Positions 28,879-38,766 are shown, numbered from the stretch's first letter. The stretch: 64,000 nt of DNA from Geodermatophilus sabuli (GCF_010686765.1 NZ_JAAGWF010000007.1:186001-250000), one strand, 5' to 3'. Program-made: numbers and translations. Notes: generated from the letters alone by a model not told the origin.

Positions 28879-30195
28879 TCAGCGGCGCCCAGGGGAGACC
28901 GACTGGCCGTCGGTGTCGGTGCGATCGGTCCCGGCTGGCTGGGCGGCCACCGGCTGGACCAGCGTCGGCGGACCGAGCACCGGCGGGGCCGCGGCCTGCT
29001 CGGCGGAGACCGGGCGGATCACCTGGGTCTGCTGGGGCGAGGGCTGCCGCACCAGCGGCTGCTCGCCGCTGACCGGGGTGACGGCCGGCTGCGTCGGCGG
29101 GGCCGGGGGACGCGTGGGCTGCCGGGCCGCGGCCGCCTCGCCGTTCCCGGCGCTCGGCGACTCCACCGGCCGGGACACCGCGGGCTGCGGCGCGGTGCTC
29201 GTGCGGATCGCCGGCTGCTGCGCCGTCGGGGGACCGACCTGGTGGGGCTCGGGATGACCCGGCTGGGCCTGCGCCGGCGGGGTCGGGTTGCCGTGCCGCG
29301 GCGAGGGCTGCGGCCGCGGTGGCGAGCCCTGCTGCGCGCCCTGGGCCGAGGACGCCGGCGGCTGACCGGGGACGGCGGGCCGCGACTCGGGCCGCCGGTC
29401 ACCGAGGTCGGGCAGCTGCTCGAGCACGCGGCGCGCCTCGACCAGCCGGCCGGTCAGCTCGTCGCGGACCGCCCGGACGGCGGCCGCGGCGGCCTCCGCC
29501 TCGCCGACCACCTGCGCGGCGTGCTTCTCGGCCGCGGCGATCCGCTGCCGTGCCGCCTCCGCCGAGGTGCGGTCACGCTCCTCGTCGATGCGGGCCGCCT
29601 CCTGCCGGCGGGAGCGCTGGGCGAGCTCGAAGTCCTCCTCGACCTTCGCGCGCCGCGCCTGGGACTCCGCGTCGAGCCGGGCCGCCTTCTCCTGCGCCTT
29701 GCTGACCAGCTCGTCGGCGCGGATCTGCGCCTTGCTGGCGATCTGCTCGGCGCTCTGGCGGGCCTCGGCGATCATGCGCTCGACCTCGGCCTGCCCGGCG
29801 GCGTGCCGCTCGAGCATGGCCCGCTCCTCCGCGGCGGTCTGCTCGCGCAGCGCCGCGGCCTCCCGCTCGGCGCTCTGCCGGATGTCGGCGGCCTCCTCCT
29901 CGGCCAGCCGGAGCATGTGCGAGATGCGCTCGCTCATGTTCTCGAAGGTGGCCGGCCCGGCCGACGCCGCCTTGCGCCGGAGGGACTCGATCTCCGCGTG
30001 CATGCTCGAGAGCTGGCCGGCGAGGTCGGTCGACCGGTTCGCCGCGGCGTCCCGATCGGCGAGGGCGACACGGATGTCGGCTTCCAGGCGTTCGATCGTC
30101 TCGGCCACCTGGTGCCGGTCGTAGCCCCGGAGCACGACGTCGAACGAGTGCTGGGCCTCGCGCATCGGGATCAGGTCGCGGCGGGCATCGCTCAT
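28879..30195 (-). CDS. DivIVA-domain coiled-coil protein with proline-rich tail
   Basis: 438 aa. The N-terminal DivIVA-type segment is SFDVVLRGYDRHQVAETIERL (about residues 17-37). A long Ala/Glu/Arg/Gln coiled coil runs from about 40 to 270. The disordered Pro/Gln/Ala/Ser tail of about 160 residues is likely phosphorylated or a docking region. Such proteins mark curved membrane or organise polar growth and division in actinobacteria. It is not the main Wag31 (which has a shorter tail and lies in the dcw cluster), so it is probably a second scaffold. ATG at 30195 has GAGGA before it. Confidence 0.85.
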   Translation of the reverse strand: MSDARRDLIPMREAQHSFDVVLRGYDRHQVAETIERLEADIRVALADRDAAANRSTDLAGQLSSMHAEIESLRRKAASAGPATFENMSERISHMLRLAEEEAADIRQSAEREAAALREQTAAEERAMLERHAAGQAEVERMIAEARQSAEQIASKAQIRADELVSKAQEKAARLDAESQARRAKVEEDFELAQRSRRQEAARIDEERDRTSAEAARQRIAAAEKHAAQVVGEAEAAAAAVRAVRDELTGRLVEARRVLEQLPDLGDRRPESRPAVPGQPPASSAQGAQQGSPPRPQPSPRHGNPTPPAQAQPGHPEPHQVGPPTAQQPAIRTSTAPQPAVSRPVESPSAGNGEAAAARQPTRPPAPPTQPAVTPVSGEQPLVRQPSPQQTQVIRPVSAEQAAAPPVLGPPTLVQPVAAQPAGTDRTDTDGQSVSPGRR

Positions 30196-30366
30196 GCGGT
30201 CATCCTCGCAGAGTCGGCGGCGTGGGTCCGGCGGGTCACCAGCGCCCTCCCTGCAGGGTGCCAGCCCGTCCGGGGGGAGCGCCACGTCCCGCGCCACCTG
30301 CGTCCGTCCGCCGCAGCCGGCAGCCGGCGCGGACGGTGATGGCCTCCCGCGAGCGGACCGGCGTGG

Positions 30367-31698
30367 CTACACGCCACGGAAGCGGTTGATCGCCGTGAGG
30401 TGACGTGCGCGCTTCTCGGCGTCCCGGACGCCGAGCCCCTCCTCGGGCGCCAGGGTGAGCACGCCGACCTTGCCCTGGTGCAGGTTGCGGTGCACGTCAT
30501 AGGCGGCCTGCCCGACGTCGGCCATCGGGTAGACCTTGGACAGGGTCGGGTGGACGAGCCCCCGGTCGATGAGCCGGTTGGCCTCCCACGCCTCCTTGTA
30601 GTTGGCGAAGTGCGAGCCGATGATCCGCTTGAGGTTCATCCACAGGTAGCGGTTGTCGTAGGTGTGCTGGAACCCGCTGGTCGAGGCGCAGGTCACGATC
30701 GTGCCGCCGCGCTTGGCCACGTAGACGCTGGCGCCGAAGGTCTCCCGGCCGGGGTGCTCGAAGACGATGTCGGCGTCGTCCCCGCCGGTGAGCTCGCGGA
30801 TCCGCTTGCCCAGGCGCTGCCACTCCCGCGGGTCCTGGGTGTGCTCGTCCGACCAGAACGCGTAGCCCTCCGCGGAGCGGTCGATGACCAGCTCGGCGCC
30901 CATGGTGCGCACGATGGCGGCCTTCTCCGGGCTGCTGACCACGCAGACCGGGATCGCTCCGCCGTTGAGGGCCATCTGGGTCGCGTAGGAGCCGAGTCCT
31001 CCGGAGGCGCCCCAGATGAGGACGACGTCCCCCTGCTTCATGTTCGCGCCGTTGGGGCTGACCAGCTGCCGGTAGGCGGTGGAGTTGACCAGCCCGGGAG
31101 CGGCCGCCTCCTCCCAGGTCAGGTGCGCCGGCTTGGGCATCAGCTGGTTGCTCTTGACCAGGGCCAGCTCGGCCAGGCCGCCGAAGTTCGTCTCGAAGCC
31201 CCAGATCCGCTGCTGCGGGTCGAGCATCGTGTCGTCGTGGCCGGCCGGGTCCTCGAGCTCCACCGACAGGCAGTGCGCGACGACCTCGTCCCCGGGCTTC
31301 CACCTGTTGACCCCCGACCCGACGCGCAGGACGACGCCGGCCAGGTCGGACCCCACCACGTGGTAGGGCAGGTCGTGCCGGCGGGCCAAGTCGTGCAGCC
31401 GGCCGTAGCGCTCCAGGAAGCCGAAGGTCGACACCGGCTCGAAGATCGACGTCCAGACGGTGTTGTAGTTGACCGAGGAGGCCATCACCGCGACCAGCGC
31501 CTCGCCCGGGCCGAGCTCCGGGGTGGGCACCTCCTCGACGTGCAGCGACTTCCGCGGGTCCTTGTCCCGCGTGGGCAGCCCGGCGAACAGGTCCTGCTCG
31601 TCCTTGCGCACCAGCACCGCCCGGTAGGACGCCGGGGTCGGCAGTCCTCCGATCGCGTCCAGCTCGTCGGCGAGGATGGCGTCCCTGATCTCGAACAC
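30367..31698 (-). CDS. ccr: Crotonyl-CoA carboxylase/reductase
   Basis: Reductive carboxylation of crotonyl-CoA with NADPH and CO2 to ethylmalonyl-CoA, the key step of the ethylmalonyl-CoA pathway and a source of polyketide extender units. 443 aa, medium-chain dehydrogenase fold: catalytic domain with VNYNTVWTSIFEP and HVVGSDLAGVVLRVG, NADPH site IWGASGGLGSYATQMAL, and the family-specific end NRYLWMNLKRIIGSHFANYKE. The start is GTG at 31698, giving the family N-terminus FEIRDAILADEL. It follows the epimerase gene on the same strand (56-nt gap), so the two are probably one transcript. Confidence 0.95.
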   Translation of the reverse strand: MFEIRDAILADELDAIGGLPTPASYRAVLVRKDEQDLFAGLPTRDKDPRKSLHVEEVPTPELGPGEALVAVMASSVNYNTVWTSIFEPVSTFGFLERYGRLHDLARRHDLPYHVVGSDLAGVVLRVGSGVNRWKPGDEVVAHCLSVELEDPAGHDDTMLDPQQRIWGFETNFGGLAELALVKSNQLMPKPAHLTWEEAAAPGLVNSTAYRQLVSPNGANMKQGDVVLIWGASGGLGSYATQMALNGGAIPVCVVSSPEKAAIVRTMGAELVIDRSAEGYAFWSDEHTQDPREWQRLGKRIRELTGGDDADIVFEHPGRETFGASVYVAKRGGTIVTCASTSGFQHTYDNRYLWMNLKRIIGSHFANYKEAWEANRLIDRGLVHPTLSKVYPMADVGQAAYDVHRNLHQGKVGVLTLAPEEGLGVRDAEKRARHLTAINRFRGV

Positions 31699-31754
31699 GT
31701 GCGTCTCCCGGGTCGTCGTCGGCGAGCAGGCTGTGTGGGTCGGCGCCGTGCGGC

Positions 31755-32222
31755 TCAGTGCGGCGCGGCGGCGGGCTCGACCAGCTCGACGAGCACCCCG
31801 CCGGCGTCCTTGGGGTGCACGAAGTTGACCCGGCTCCCGGCCGTGCCCCGCCGCGGGGTGTCGTAGAGCAGTCGCAGGCCGCGCTCCCGCAGTGTCGCGC
31901 TCACCGCCTCGACGTCGGCCACCCGGAAGGCCAGCTGCTGCAGGCCCGGGCCGGAGCGGCCGATGAACTTGGCGATCGTCGACTCGGGGGTCAGCGGGGC
32001 GAGCAGCTGGATGCGGGTGCCGCCGTCGCCGACCGCCAGCATCGCCTCGTGCACCCCCTGCTCCTCGTTGACCTCCTCGTGCACGGAGGTGATCCCGAAG
32101 GCCAGCTCGTAGAACGCGATCGCCTCCCGGAGGTCCGGGACGGCGATGCCCACGTGGTCGATGGTGGTGAACAGCTCGGCGGGCAGGCCGGTGCCCGCGG
32201 CGCTCGGGTCGGGGGTGGTCAC
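31755..32222 (-). CDS. epi: Methylmalonyl/ethylmalonyl-CoA epimerase
   Basis: Interconverts the 2S and 2R forms of methylmalonyl-CoA and, in this pathway, ethylmalonyl-CoA, supplying the correct isomer to the mutase. 155 aa, vicinal-oxygen-chelate fold with metal ligands in [12 protein letters not shown] (His), RIQLLAPL (Gln) and [10 protein letters not shown] (Glu). Start GTG at 32222 has GGGAGGA 8 nt upstream. It is divergent from the thiolase-meaB operon across a 196-bp region. Equivalent to Rv1322A. Confidence 0.94.
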   Translation of the reverse strand: MTTPDPSAAGTGLPAELFTTIDHVGIAVPDLREAIAFYELAFGITSVHEEVNEEQGVHEAMLAVGDGGTRIQLLAPLTPESTIAKFIGRSGPGLQQLAFRVADVEAVSATLRERGLRLLYDTPRRGTAGSRVNFVHPKDAGGVLVELVEPAAAPH

Positions 32223-32418
32223 GGCGGCATCCTCCCGAAGAGACGTCCAGGACGACAGCTCCCTGTGTCACGAGTCACGTCGGCCCCCGGGGTCGCCGAT
32301 CGGGGCCGCACCGGGGCCGCGGCGTCCTATCCTGGGCGGAGCCCGGCGACCGCGTGCTCCGCGCGGTCGCCCGAGAAACCGGCCGCCTCCGACGGCGGCC
32401 TGCGCACTGGAGGCACCC

Positions 32419-33609
32419 ATGCCCCGTTCGGTCATCGTCAGCGGCGCCCGCACCCCCATGGGCCGGCTGCTGGGGTCGCTCAAGGACTTCTCCGCTGCCG
32501 AGCTCGGCGGGGTCGCCATCAAGGCGGCGCTGGAGCGGGCCGGCATCGCCGGGGACCAGGTCGACTACGTGATCATGGGTCAGGTGCTCCAGGCCGGGGC
32601 GGGCCAGAACCCGGCCCGGCCCGCCGCGGTCGCGGGTGGCATCCCGATGTCGGTGCCCTCGCTGACGCTCAACAAGGTCTGCCTGTCGGGCATCGACGCG
32701 ATCGCCCTGGCCGACCAGCTCATCCGCGCCGGCGAGTTCGACGTCGTCGTCGCCGGTGGCATGGAGTCGATGACCCAGGCACCGCACCTGCTCGCCGGCT
32801 CCCGCACGGGCACCAAGTACGGCGACACGGCGCTCCTGGACTCGATGGCCCACGACGGCCTGTCGGACACCTTCGACCAGGTGGCCATGGGCGTCCTCAC
32901 CGAGCAGGCCAACAGCCGCTACGACCTCACCCGCGCCGAGCAGGACGCCTTCGCCGCCGCCAGCCACCAGAAGGCCGCCGCCGCGCAGAAGAACGGCCTG
33001 TTCGACGACGAGATCACCCCCGTCGTCATCCCGCAGCGCAAGGGCGACCCGATCGAGTTCCGCGAGGACGAGGGCATCCGCGCCGACACGACGGCCGACA
33101 GCCTGTCCAAGCTGAAGCCGGCCTTCGCGCCGGACGGCACGATCACCGCGGGCTCCGCGTCGCAGATCTCCGACGGCGCCTGCGCGGTGGTCGTCATGAG
33201 TGCCAAGAAGGCCGCCGAGCTGGGGCTGACCCCGATCGCGGAGATCGGCGCGCACGGCGTGGTCGCCGGCCCCGACGCGACGCTGCAGAGCCAGCCGTCG
33301 CGGGCGATCGCGAAGGCGTGCGCGCGGGAGGGCATCGACCCCGCCGACCTCGACCTGGTCGAGCTCAACGAGGCCTTCGCCGCGGTCGGCATCGTCTCGA
33401 CCCGCGAGCTGGGCATCGACCCGGAGAAGGTGAACCCGAACGGCGGCGCGATCGCCCTGGGCCATCCGATCGGCATGAGCGGCGCCCGGATCGTGCTGCA
33501 CCTCGCCCTCGAGCTGGGCCGCCGTGGCGGTGGGGTCGGCGCCGCGGCGCTCTGCGGTGGTGGCGGTCAGGGTGACGCGCTGGTCCTGCACGTGCCCGCG
33601 CGCTCCTGA
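32419..33609 (+). CDS. Acetyl-CoA C-acetyltransferase (thiolase)
   Basis: Condenses two acetyl-CoA to acetoacetyl-CoA or cleaves it. 396 aa with the complete thiolase set: nucleophile Cys in [27 protein letters not shown] (His) and [12 protein letters not shown] (second Cys). The start ATG is at 32419 with GGAGGC upstream. Counterpart of Rv1323 (fadA4). It opens a two-gene operon with meaB (4-nt gap). A TATCCT box near 32329 is a possible -10. In context it is the entry step of the ethylmalonyl-CoA route. Confidence 0.95.
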   Translation: MPRSVIVSGARTPMGRLLGSLKDFSAAELGGVAIKAALERAGIAGDQVDYVIMGQVLQAGAGQNPARPAAVAGGIPMSVPSLTLNKVCLSGIDAIALADQLIRAGEFDVVVAGGMESMTQAPHLLAGSRTGTKYGDTALLDSMAHDGLSDTFDQVAMGVLTEQANSRYDLTRAEQDAFAAASHQKAAAAQKNGLFDDEITPVVIPQRKGDPIEFREDEGIRADTTADSLSKLKPAFAPDGTITAGSASQISDGACAVVVMSAKKAAELGLTPIAEIGAHGVVAGPDATLQSQPSRAIAKACAREGIDPADLDLVELNEAFAAVGIVSTRELGIDPEKVNPNGGAIALGHPIGMSGARIVLHLALELGRRGGGVGAAALCGGGGQGDALVLHVPARS

Positions 33610-33613
33610 GCCG

Positions 33614-34606
33614 GTGACCGACGTCCCCGGCGGGACGGCGGTGCGGGGCCGTCGCGCGGTCGGCGTCCCCGAGCTGGTGGCCGGCGCCCGGGACGGCGAC
33701 GCCCGGTCGGTCGCCCGGCTGATCTCGCTGGTCGAGGACGGCGGCCCGGCGGTCCGCGAGGTGGCCGCCGCGCTGGCGCCGCACGCCGGACGCGCACACG
33801 TCGTCGGCCTGACCGGTCCGCCCGGGGTGGGCAAGTCCACCACCACGACCGCGCTGGTGCGCGCCCACCGGCGGGCCGGGCGGCGGGTCGGCGTCCTCGC
33901 CGTCGACCCCTCCTCGCCGTTCTCCGGCGGGGCGCTGCTCGGGGACCGGGTGCGGATGGGCGACCACGCCGGCGACCCCGGTGTCTACATCCGGTCGATG
34001 GCCACCCGCGGGCACCTGGGCGGGCTGGCCTGGGGCACCCCGCAGGCGCTGCGCGTCCTCGACGCCGCCGGCTGCGACGTCGTCCTGGTCGAGACCGTGG
34101 GCGTCGGGCAGTCGGAGCTGGAGATCGCCTCGCTCGCCGACACGACGCTCGTGCTGCTCGCGCCCGGGATGGGGGACGGCGTCCAGGCGGCCAAGGCCGG
34201 GATCCTGGAGGTCGCCGACGTGCTCGTGGTGAACCAGGCCGACCGGGACGGCGCCGACCGGACGGTGCGCGACCTGCGGGCGATGACCGCCCTGGGCGGG
34301 CGGGGCGACGGCGCGTGGCGGCCGCCGATCTGCGCGACGGTGGCCGTGCGCGAGGCCGACAACGGCATCGACGTCGTCCTGGAGGCGACCGCCGCGCACC
34401 GCCGGTGGCTGGACGCCTCGGGCGAGGGGCACCGCCGCCGCACCGGACGGGCGGCCCGCGAGATCGAGGCCATCGCCCTCACCGGCCTGCGCGAGCGCAT
34501 GGCCGCCGTCCGCGGCTCCGCGGCCCTGCACGCCCTGGCTCAGCGGGTGGCCGCCGGGGCGACCGACCCCTTCAGCGCGGCCGACGCGCTCCTCGCGCAG
34601 GTCTGA
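33614..34606 (+). CDS. meaB: MeaB/ArgK-type G-protein chaperone of B12 mutases
   Basis: GTPase that loads adenosylcobalamin into acyl-CoA mutases and protects them. 330 aa. The P-loop is GPPGVGKST, followed by VDPSSPFSGGALLGDRVRM, ETVGVGQSELEIA (G3 and switch III region) and VVNQADRDGAD (G4, NQAD in place of NKxD). Start GTG at 33614, 4 nt after the thiolase stop. It would serve MeaA, encoded 15 kb away, and any methylmalonyl-CoA mutase in the genome. Confidence 0.93.
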   Translation: MTDVPGGTAVRGRRAVGVPELVAGARDGDARSVARLISLVEDGGPAVREVAAALAPHAGRAHVVGLTGPPGVGKSTTTTALVRAHRRAGRRVGVLAVDPSSPFSGGALLGDRVRMGDHAGDPGVYIRSMATRGHLGGLAWGTPQALRVLDAAGCDVVLVETVGVGQSELEIASLADTTLVLLAPGMGDGVQAAKAGILEVADVLVVNQADRDGADRTVRDLRAMTALGGRGDGAWRPPICATVAVREADNGIDVVLEATAAHRRWLDASGEGHRRRTGRAAREIEAIALTGLRERMAAVRGSAALHALAQRVAAGATDPFSAADALLAQV

Positions 34607-34629
34607 GCCGCGACGGGCACGATGGCCGG

Positions 34630-36102
34630 GTGAACGGGAAGCCGGATGCCGTCGTCGTCGGAGCAGGCCCGAACGGGCTGGCGGCGGCCCTGCGGCTGGC
34701 CGCCGCCGGGCTGCGGGTCCAGGTCGTCGAGGCGGCCGAGCGCCCCGGCGGCGGGATGCGCACCGAGGAGCTCATGCGCCCCGGCTTCCGGCACGACGTC
34801 TGCTCGATCGTCCAGCCGATGGCCGCCGCGGCGCCGTTCTTCCGGGAGTTCGACCTGGCCAGCCGTGGTGTCCGGCTCGTCCAGCCCGAGATCAACTTCG
34901 CGCATCCCCTCGACGGGGGGCGGGCCTCGGTCTCGCGGCGCTCGCTGGTGGAGACCGCCGACGGGCTCGGGCCCGACGGCCCGGCCTACCGCCGCCTGTT
35001 CGAGCCGCTGGTCGACCACGGGACCGACGTCGTCGACTTCTTCCTGACCAGCCAGTTGCGCCGGTTGCCCACGCGCAGCGTCGGTGCCATCACCAAGTTC
35101 GGGCTCACCGGGCTGCCCAACGTGCGCTGGCTGGCGCACCGCTACTTCGAGACGGAGGAGGCCCGCGCGCTGCTGGGCGGGGCCGCCGCGCACGGGATGC
35201 TGGACCTGACCCAGCCGCTCACCTCCGCGCTCGGCATGTTGCTGACCATGCTGTCCCACCACGCCGGCTGGCCGCTCGTCGAGGGCGGCTCGCAGAACCT
35301 GGCCGACGCGATGGTCACCGCGCTGGAGCAGCAGGGTGGGGAGGTCGTCACCGGTCACCTCGTCACCGACCTGCGCGAGTTCGACGGGGTGCCGGCCGTG
35401 CTGCTGGACACCACACCCGAGGCCTTCGTCTCGATGGCCGGGGACCGCGTGCACGAGGGCTACCGCCGGTGGGTCGGGCGCTACAAGCACGGCGCCGGCG
35501 TCTTCAAGGTCGACTGGATCCTGTCCGAGCCGGTGCCGTGGACCAACCCCGACGTGCGTCGCGCGGGGACCATCCACGTCGCCGGCACCCTGGAGGAGAC
35601 GATCGCCGGGGAGCGGGCGCCCAACCAGGGCCGGCTGACCGACCGTCCGTACGTCCTCGCGGTCCAGCCGACGGTGCCCGACCCGACCCGGGCCCCCGAG
35701 GGTGGGCACGTGTTCTGGGCCTACGTGCACGTGCCGCACGGAGCCGACGTCGACATGACCGAGGCCATCGAGAACCAGGTCGAGCGCTTCGCGCCCGGGT
35801 TCAAGGACACGATCGTCGACCGGGTCACCAAGGACGCGGTCGCGATGGAGCGGTGGAACCCGAGCTACCTCGGCGGGGACATCTCCAACGGCCAGGCGAC
35901 GCTGCGGCAGATGCTGGCCCGGCCGGTCCCGCGCTGGAACACCTACAAGACGCCGGTGCGGGGCGTGTACCTCGCGTCGTCGGCGACGCCGCCGGGGCCG
36001 GCCGTGCACGGCGCCTGCGGCGACCTCTCGGCCCGGGTGGCGCTGCGGGAGGTGTTCGGGGTCCGGCACGTCCCGCCGCTGCGCCCCGCCCCGCCGGCCT
36101 GA
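34630..36102 (+). CDS. FAD-dependent oxidoreductase, phytoene desaturase-like
   Basis: 490 aa. The N-terminal dinucleotide-binding motif VVVGAGPNGLAAALRLAAAG and its downstream partner EAAERPGGGMRTEEL are those of the CrtI/amine-oxidase fold. The C-terminal FAD segment is VYLASSATPPGPAVHGACGD. The group is annotated as carotenoid desaturase-related or NAD(P)/FAD oxidoreductase; the substrate is unknown. No carotenoid genes are near, so a role in pigment synthesis is not supported by context. Start GTG at 34630, 23 nt after meaB, probably the third gene of that operon. Confidence 0.85.
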   Translation: MNGKPDAVVVGAGPNGLAAALRLAAAGLRVQVVEAAERPGGGMRTEELMRPGFRHDVCSIVQPMAAAAPFFREFDLASRGVRLVQPEINFAHPLDGGRASVSRRSLVETADGLGPDGPAYRRLFEPLVDHGTDVVDFFLTSQLRRLPTRSVGAITKFGLTGLPNVRWLAHRYFETEEARALLGGAAAHGMLDLTQPLTSALGMLLTMLSHHAGWPLVEGGSQNLADAMVTALEQQGGEVVTGHLVTDLREFDGVPAVLLDTTPEAFVSMAGDRVHEGYRRWVGRYKHGAGVFKVDWILSEPVPWTNPDVRRAGTIHVAGTLEETIAGERAPNQGRLTDRPYVLAVQPTVPDPTRAPEGGHVFWAYVHVPHGADVDMTEAIENQVERFAPGFKDTIVDRVTKDAVAMERWNPSYLGGDISNGQATLRQMLARPVPRWNTYKTPVRGVYLASSATPPGPAVHGACGDLSARVALREVFGVRHVPPLRPAPPA

Positions 36103-36136
36103 CCGGAGCCAGGTCGCTCGCCTCGTCGAGATCCGG

Positions 36137-36174
36137 CTGAGAGCTGCCTCCCGCCGTCCCGAGGCAGCCCTCAG
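36137..36174. terminator. Two-way terminator after the oxidoreductase gene
   Basis: CTGAGAGCTGCCTC pairs with GAGGCAGCCCTCAG (one mismatch), 10-nt loop; the reverse-strand stop of the next gene lies in the right arm. Confidence 0.65.
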
Positions 36175-37058
36175 ACGGAACTCGCTCGGGAGAGTTCCGC
36201 GCTGATCCGGGCGACCAGCTGCTCGGGCCGGCGCAGGTCCGTCGCCGTCACGAAGACGACCCGCCAGCCGGCGGCCGTGAGCCGGTTCAGCCGTTGCCGG
36301 TCCTTCGCCACCTGCTGCCTCTCGCCGTGCCAGGCGCCCTCGTACTCCACGGCCAGCCGGTGCGCGGGCCAGGCGAAGTCGACGCGGGCGACGAATCCCC
36401 GCTCGTCCCGGACGACGTGCTGGGCGACCGGTGCCGGGAGGCCCGATCGGTGCAGCAGCAGGCGGAGCCGGGTCTCCTGGGGTGACTCGGCCAGACCGTC
36501 GGCCCGCGAGACGGCTGCGCGGACCTCGCGACACCCGCGGCCGGTCATCCCGACGGCGGCTGCCCAGACGTCGGCCCGGCTGACCGCACCGGCCCGCAGG
36601 AACCGGTCGAGGGCGACGACCGCCTCGTCCGCGGGCCGGATCCGGCCCAGGTCGAGTGCCGTCCGCAGTGGGGTGGTCACCGGCACGCCCCGGTGGACGG
36701 TGACGTCGTCGAACGCGAGCTCCCTGCGGTTCCCCCGCACGCCGGCCGCCGCACCGGCTCGGCACCCACGGGGGAGGGTGCACTCGACGTCGTCCTCCGG
36801 TCCGACGAGGTCGACGCCCCAGACGACGGCGGCGCTGCGCCCGCTGGCCACGGCGCCGGGCAGCAGGACGCGGGTGACGGCCAGCGTCCGCGTCAAGTGC
36901 GTCACCGGCAGGCTCGTGCACGCGTAGACGTCGGGGAAGAGCCGCGCCCACGCGGAGCTGCGCAGCTGGGCCCGCGTGAGCGTGCCGGCCGCCACCGCCC
37001 GGGAGCCCCGGAAGAGCTTTCCTCGCAGCTCCGGTGGGCGGGACGGGGGCACGGGCAC
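36171..37058 (-). CDS. DUF559 protein with AbiEi-like N-terminal domain
   Basis: 295 aa. The N-terminal part (RGSRAVAAGTLTRAQLRSS...LFPDVYACTSLPVTHLTRT) looks like the winged-helix domain of AbiEi-type antitoxins. The C-terminal part is DUF559, related to Vsr/restriction-like nucleases: RVDFAWPAHRLAVEYEGAWH has the Asp/Glu positions of the nuclease core, then GWRVVFVTATDL. Such two-part proteins occur in many copies in actinobacteria with unknown role. No partner toxin is adjacent. The start is uncertain: GTG at 37058 or 37052. Confidence 0.7.
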   Translation of the reverse strand: MPVPPSRPPELRGKLFRGSRAVAAGTLTRAQLRSSAWARLFPDVYACTSLPVTHLTRTLAVTRVLLPGAVASGRSAAVVWGVDLVGPEDDVECTLPRGCRAGAAAGVRGNRRELAFDDVTVHRGVPVTTPLRTALDLGRIRPADEAVVALDRFLRAGAVSRADVWAAAVGMTGRGCREVRAAVSRADGLAESPQETRLRLLLHRSGLPAPVAQHVVRDERGFVARVDFAWPAHRLAVEYEGAWHGERQQVAKDRQRLNRLTAAGWRVVFVTATDLRRPEQLVARISAELSRASSV

Positions 37059-37191
37059 CGGGGCACCCTGCCCGCTCGGTACCGGCGCGTGCGGTCGCCG
37101 TCCACAGGGGCGACCGAGAAGCGTCCGACGGCGGCCTCCCGGCGGCGGGAGGCAGCCACCGGGCGCGTCCCGGCGGCCGGGGGGTGCGCCG

Positions 37192-37197
37192 TAGCCT
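37192..37197 (+). promoter_or_regulatory. -10 box of leaderless marR-type gene
   Basis: TAGCCT, 8 nt before ATG 37206, no ribosome site. Confidence 0.5.
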
Positions 37198-37205
37198 CTG
37201 TGGAC

Positions 37206-37730
37206 ATGGTGCGACCGCTGGGGCTGCCCTTCGATCCCATCGAGCGCGCCGGGGAGTCGTGGGAGGCACGCTTCGGGCCGGCGGCGACCATGCGCGCCGC
37301 GACGTCGGTGTTCCGGGTGCAGCAGATCCTGCTCGCCCGGTTCGACGAGGTACTGCGGCCACACGGGCTGACCTTCGCCCGGTACGAGGTCCTCGTGCTC
37401 CTGACCTTCAGCCGCACCGGCGAGCTGCCGCTGAAGGTGATCGGCAGCCGGCTGATGGTGCACCCGACCAGCGTCACCAACGCGATCGACCGGCTGGTCG
37501 CGGCCGGCTTCGTCGACCGTCGGCCCAACCCCGCGGACGGCCGCGGCGTGCTGGCCGGCATCACCGAGCGGGGGCGCGAGGTCGTCGAGTCGGCCACCGC
37601 CGCGCTCACCGTGCTCGACTTCGGGCTCGGCGACATCCCGCCCGACGAGCTGGAGACGCTCTTCGCCGTCCTCAAACGGGTCCGCCTCGGCGCCGGCGAC
37701 GTCGCCGAGGCCGAGTCCCCGGTCGGCTGA
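37206..37730 (+). CDS. MarR-family transcriptional regulator
   Basis: 174 aa. The winged helix is visible in FARYEVLVLLTFSRTGELPLKVIGSRLMV, the recognition helix in HPTSVTNAIDRLVAAGFV, and the wing in DRRPNPADGRGVLAGITERG. The N- and C-terminal helices form the dimer arms. MarR proteins usually repress their own and adjacent genes and respond to small molecules; the target here is unknown. No palindrome is obvious at the promoter. It sits between the DUF559 gene (divergent) and the thioredoxin-TPR gene (52-nt gap). Confidence 0.9.
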   Translation: MVRPLGLPFDPIERAGESWEARFGPAATMRAATSVFRVQQILLARFDEVLRPHGLTFARYEVLVLLTFSRTGELPLKVIGSRLMVHPTSVTNAIDRLVAAGFVDRRPNPADGRGVLAGITERGREVVESATAALTVLDFGLGDIPPDELETLFAVLKRVRLGAGDVAEAESPVG

Positions 37731-37782
37731 CCGCCGGACCGGCTGCCCCGGTACCCCCCGACACCGCCCGCGCGGCGGTGGG

Positions 37783-38766
37783 ATGATCGAGGTCATGCAG
37801 CCCTCCCGTCCCGGACGTCCCGACCCGCGCGCCCAGGCCCAGCAGGCTCAGCTGGCCGCCTCACTCGCCGGCGCGGTCGACCTCGCCGCCGTGAAGGCCC
37901 GCTCCGAGGCGGCGGCGCGGGCTCAGGCCGCGCCCCCGCCCGCCGCTGCCGCCCCGACCGGCGCTCCCGGCGCCGCCGGTGCGGTCGTCGACGTCACCGA
38001 GGAGACGTTCCAGACCGAGGTGCTCGACCGCTCCTTCCAGGTGCCGGTCGTGCTCGACCTGTGGGCCGAGTGGTGCGGGCCGTGCAAGCAGTTGTCCCCG
38101 GTGCTCGAGCGGCTGGCCACCGAGGGCGGCGGCTCGTGGGTGCTGGCCAAGGTGGACGTCGATGCCAACCCGGCGCTCGCCCAGGGGCTGCGGGTGCAGG
38201 GCATCCCGGCGGTGAAGGCGGTCTGGCAGGGGCAGCTGGTCGCCGAGTTCACCGGCGCCATCCCCGAGGAGCAGGCCCGGCAGTTCGTCACCGAGCTCGT
38301 GCGCGCCACCACCGGCGGAGCCGTCCCCGACGTCGAGGGGGAGGCGGCCGAGGTCGAGGACCCGCGGCTGGACGCCGCCGAGGCCGCCCTCGAGCGTGGT
38401 GACCTGACCGCCGCCGAGGCCGCCTACCAGGCGATCGTCGACGTGGAGCCCGACCACCCCGTCGCCGGCCTGGCACTGCGCCAGGTGCAGCTGTTCCGCC
38501 GCGCCGACGAGGCCGGCCCCGACGCCCTCGCCCGCGCCGACGCCGCCCCGGACGACGTGACCGCGCAGACCCGCGCCGCCGACTTCCTGCTCGGCACCGG
38601 GGACGTCGAGGGGGCGTTCGACCGGCTCCTCGACGTCGTCCGGCGCACCAGCGGGGAGGACCGCGACCAGGCCCGCAAGCACCTGGTGGAGCTGTTCGGG
38701 GTCGTCGGCGACCAGGACCCGCGGGTCGGTCAGGCCCGCCGGGCGCTCACCCTCGCCCTCTACTAA
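37783..38766 (+). CDS. Thioredoxin-domain co-chaperone with TPR repeats (YbbN-like)
   Basis: 327 aa. A Gln/Ala-rich N-terminus of about 65 residues is followed by a thioredoxin fold with the CGPC active site at Cys98 and Cys101 (WAEWCGPCKQLSPVL). The C-terminal half has TPR-like helices (DAAEAALERGDLTAAEAAYQ...). The layout is that of CnoX/YbbN holdases; the intact CxxC implies redox activity as well. Counterpart of Rv1324. The start is ATG 37783; ATG 37795 is nearly as good. The TAA stop is followed by a hairpin repeat. Confidence 0.92.
   Translation: MIEVMQPSRPGRPDPRAQAQQAQLAASLAGAVDLAAVKARSEAAARAQAAPPPAAAAPTGAPGAAGAVVDVTEETFQTEVLDRSFQVPVVLDLWAEWCGPCKQLSPVLERLATEGGGSWVLAKVDVDANPALAQGLRVQGIPAVKAVWQGQLVAEFTGAIPEEQARQFVTELVRATTGGAVPDVEGEAAEVEDPRLDAAEAALERGDLTAAEAAYQAIVDVEPDHPVAGLALRQVQLFRRADEAGPDALARADAAPDDVTAQTRAADFLLGTGDVEGAFDRLLDVVRRTSGEDRDQARKHLVELFGVVGDQDPRVGQARRALTLALY

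Noticed and set aside
32267..32279. Direct repeat GTCACG-A-GTCACG between epi and thiolase genes
   Set aside because: Short, not palindromic and seen only once; too weak to call an operator.
36171..37058. Complete AbiE-type toxin-antitoxin or defence system at the DUF559 gene
   Set aside because: The AbiEi-like domain is fused to DUF559 and no AbiEii-type nucleotidyltransferase or other partner is adjacent.
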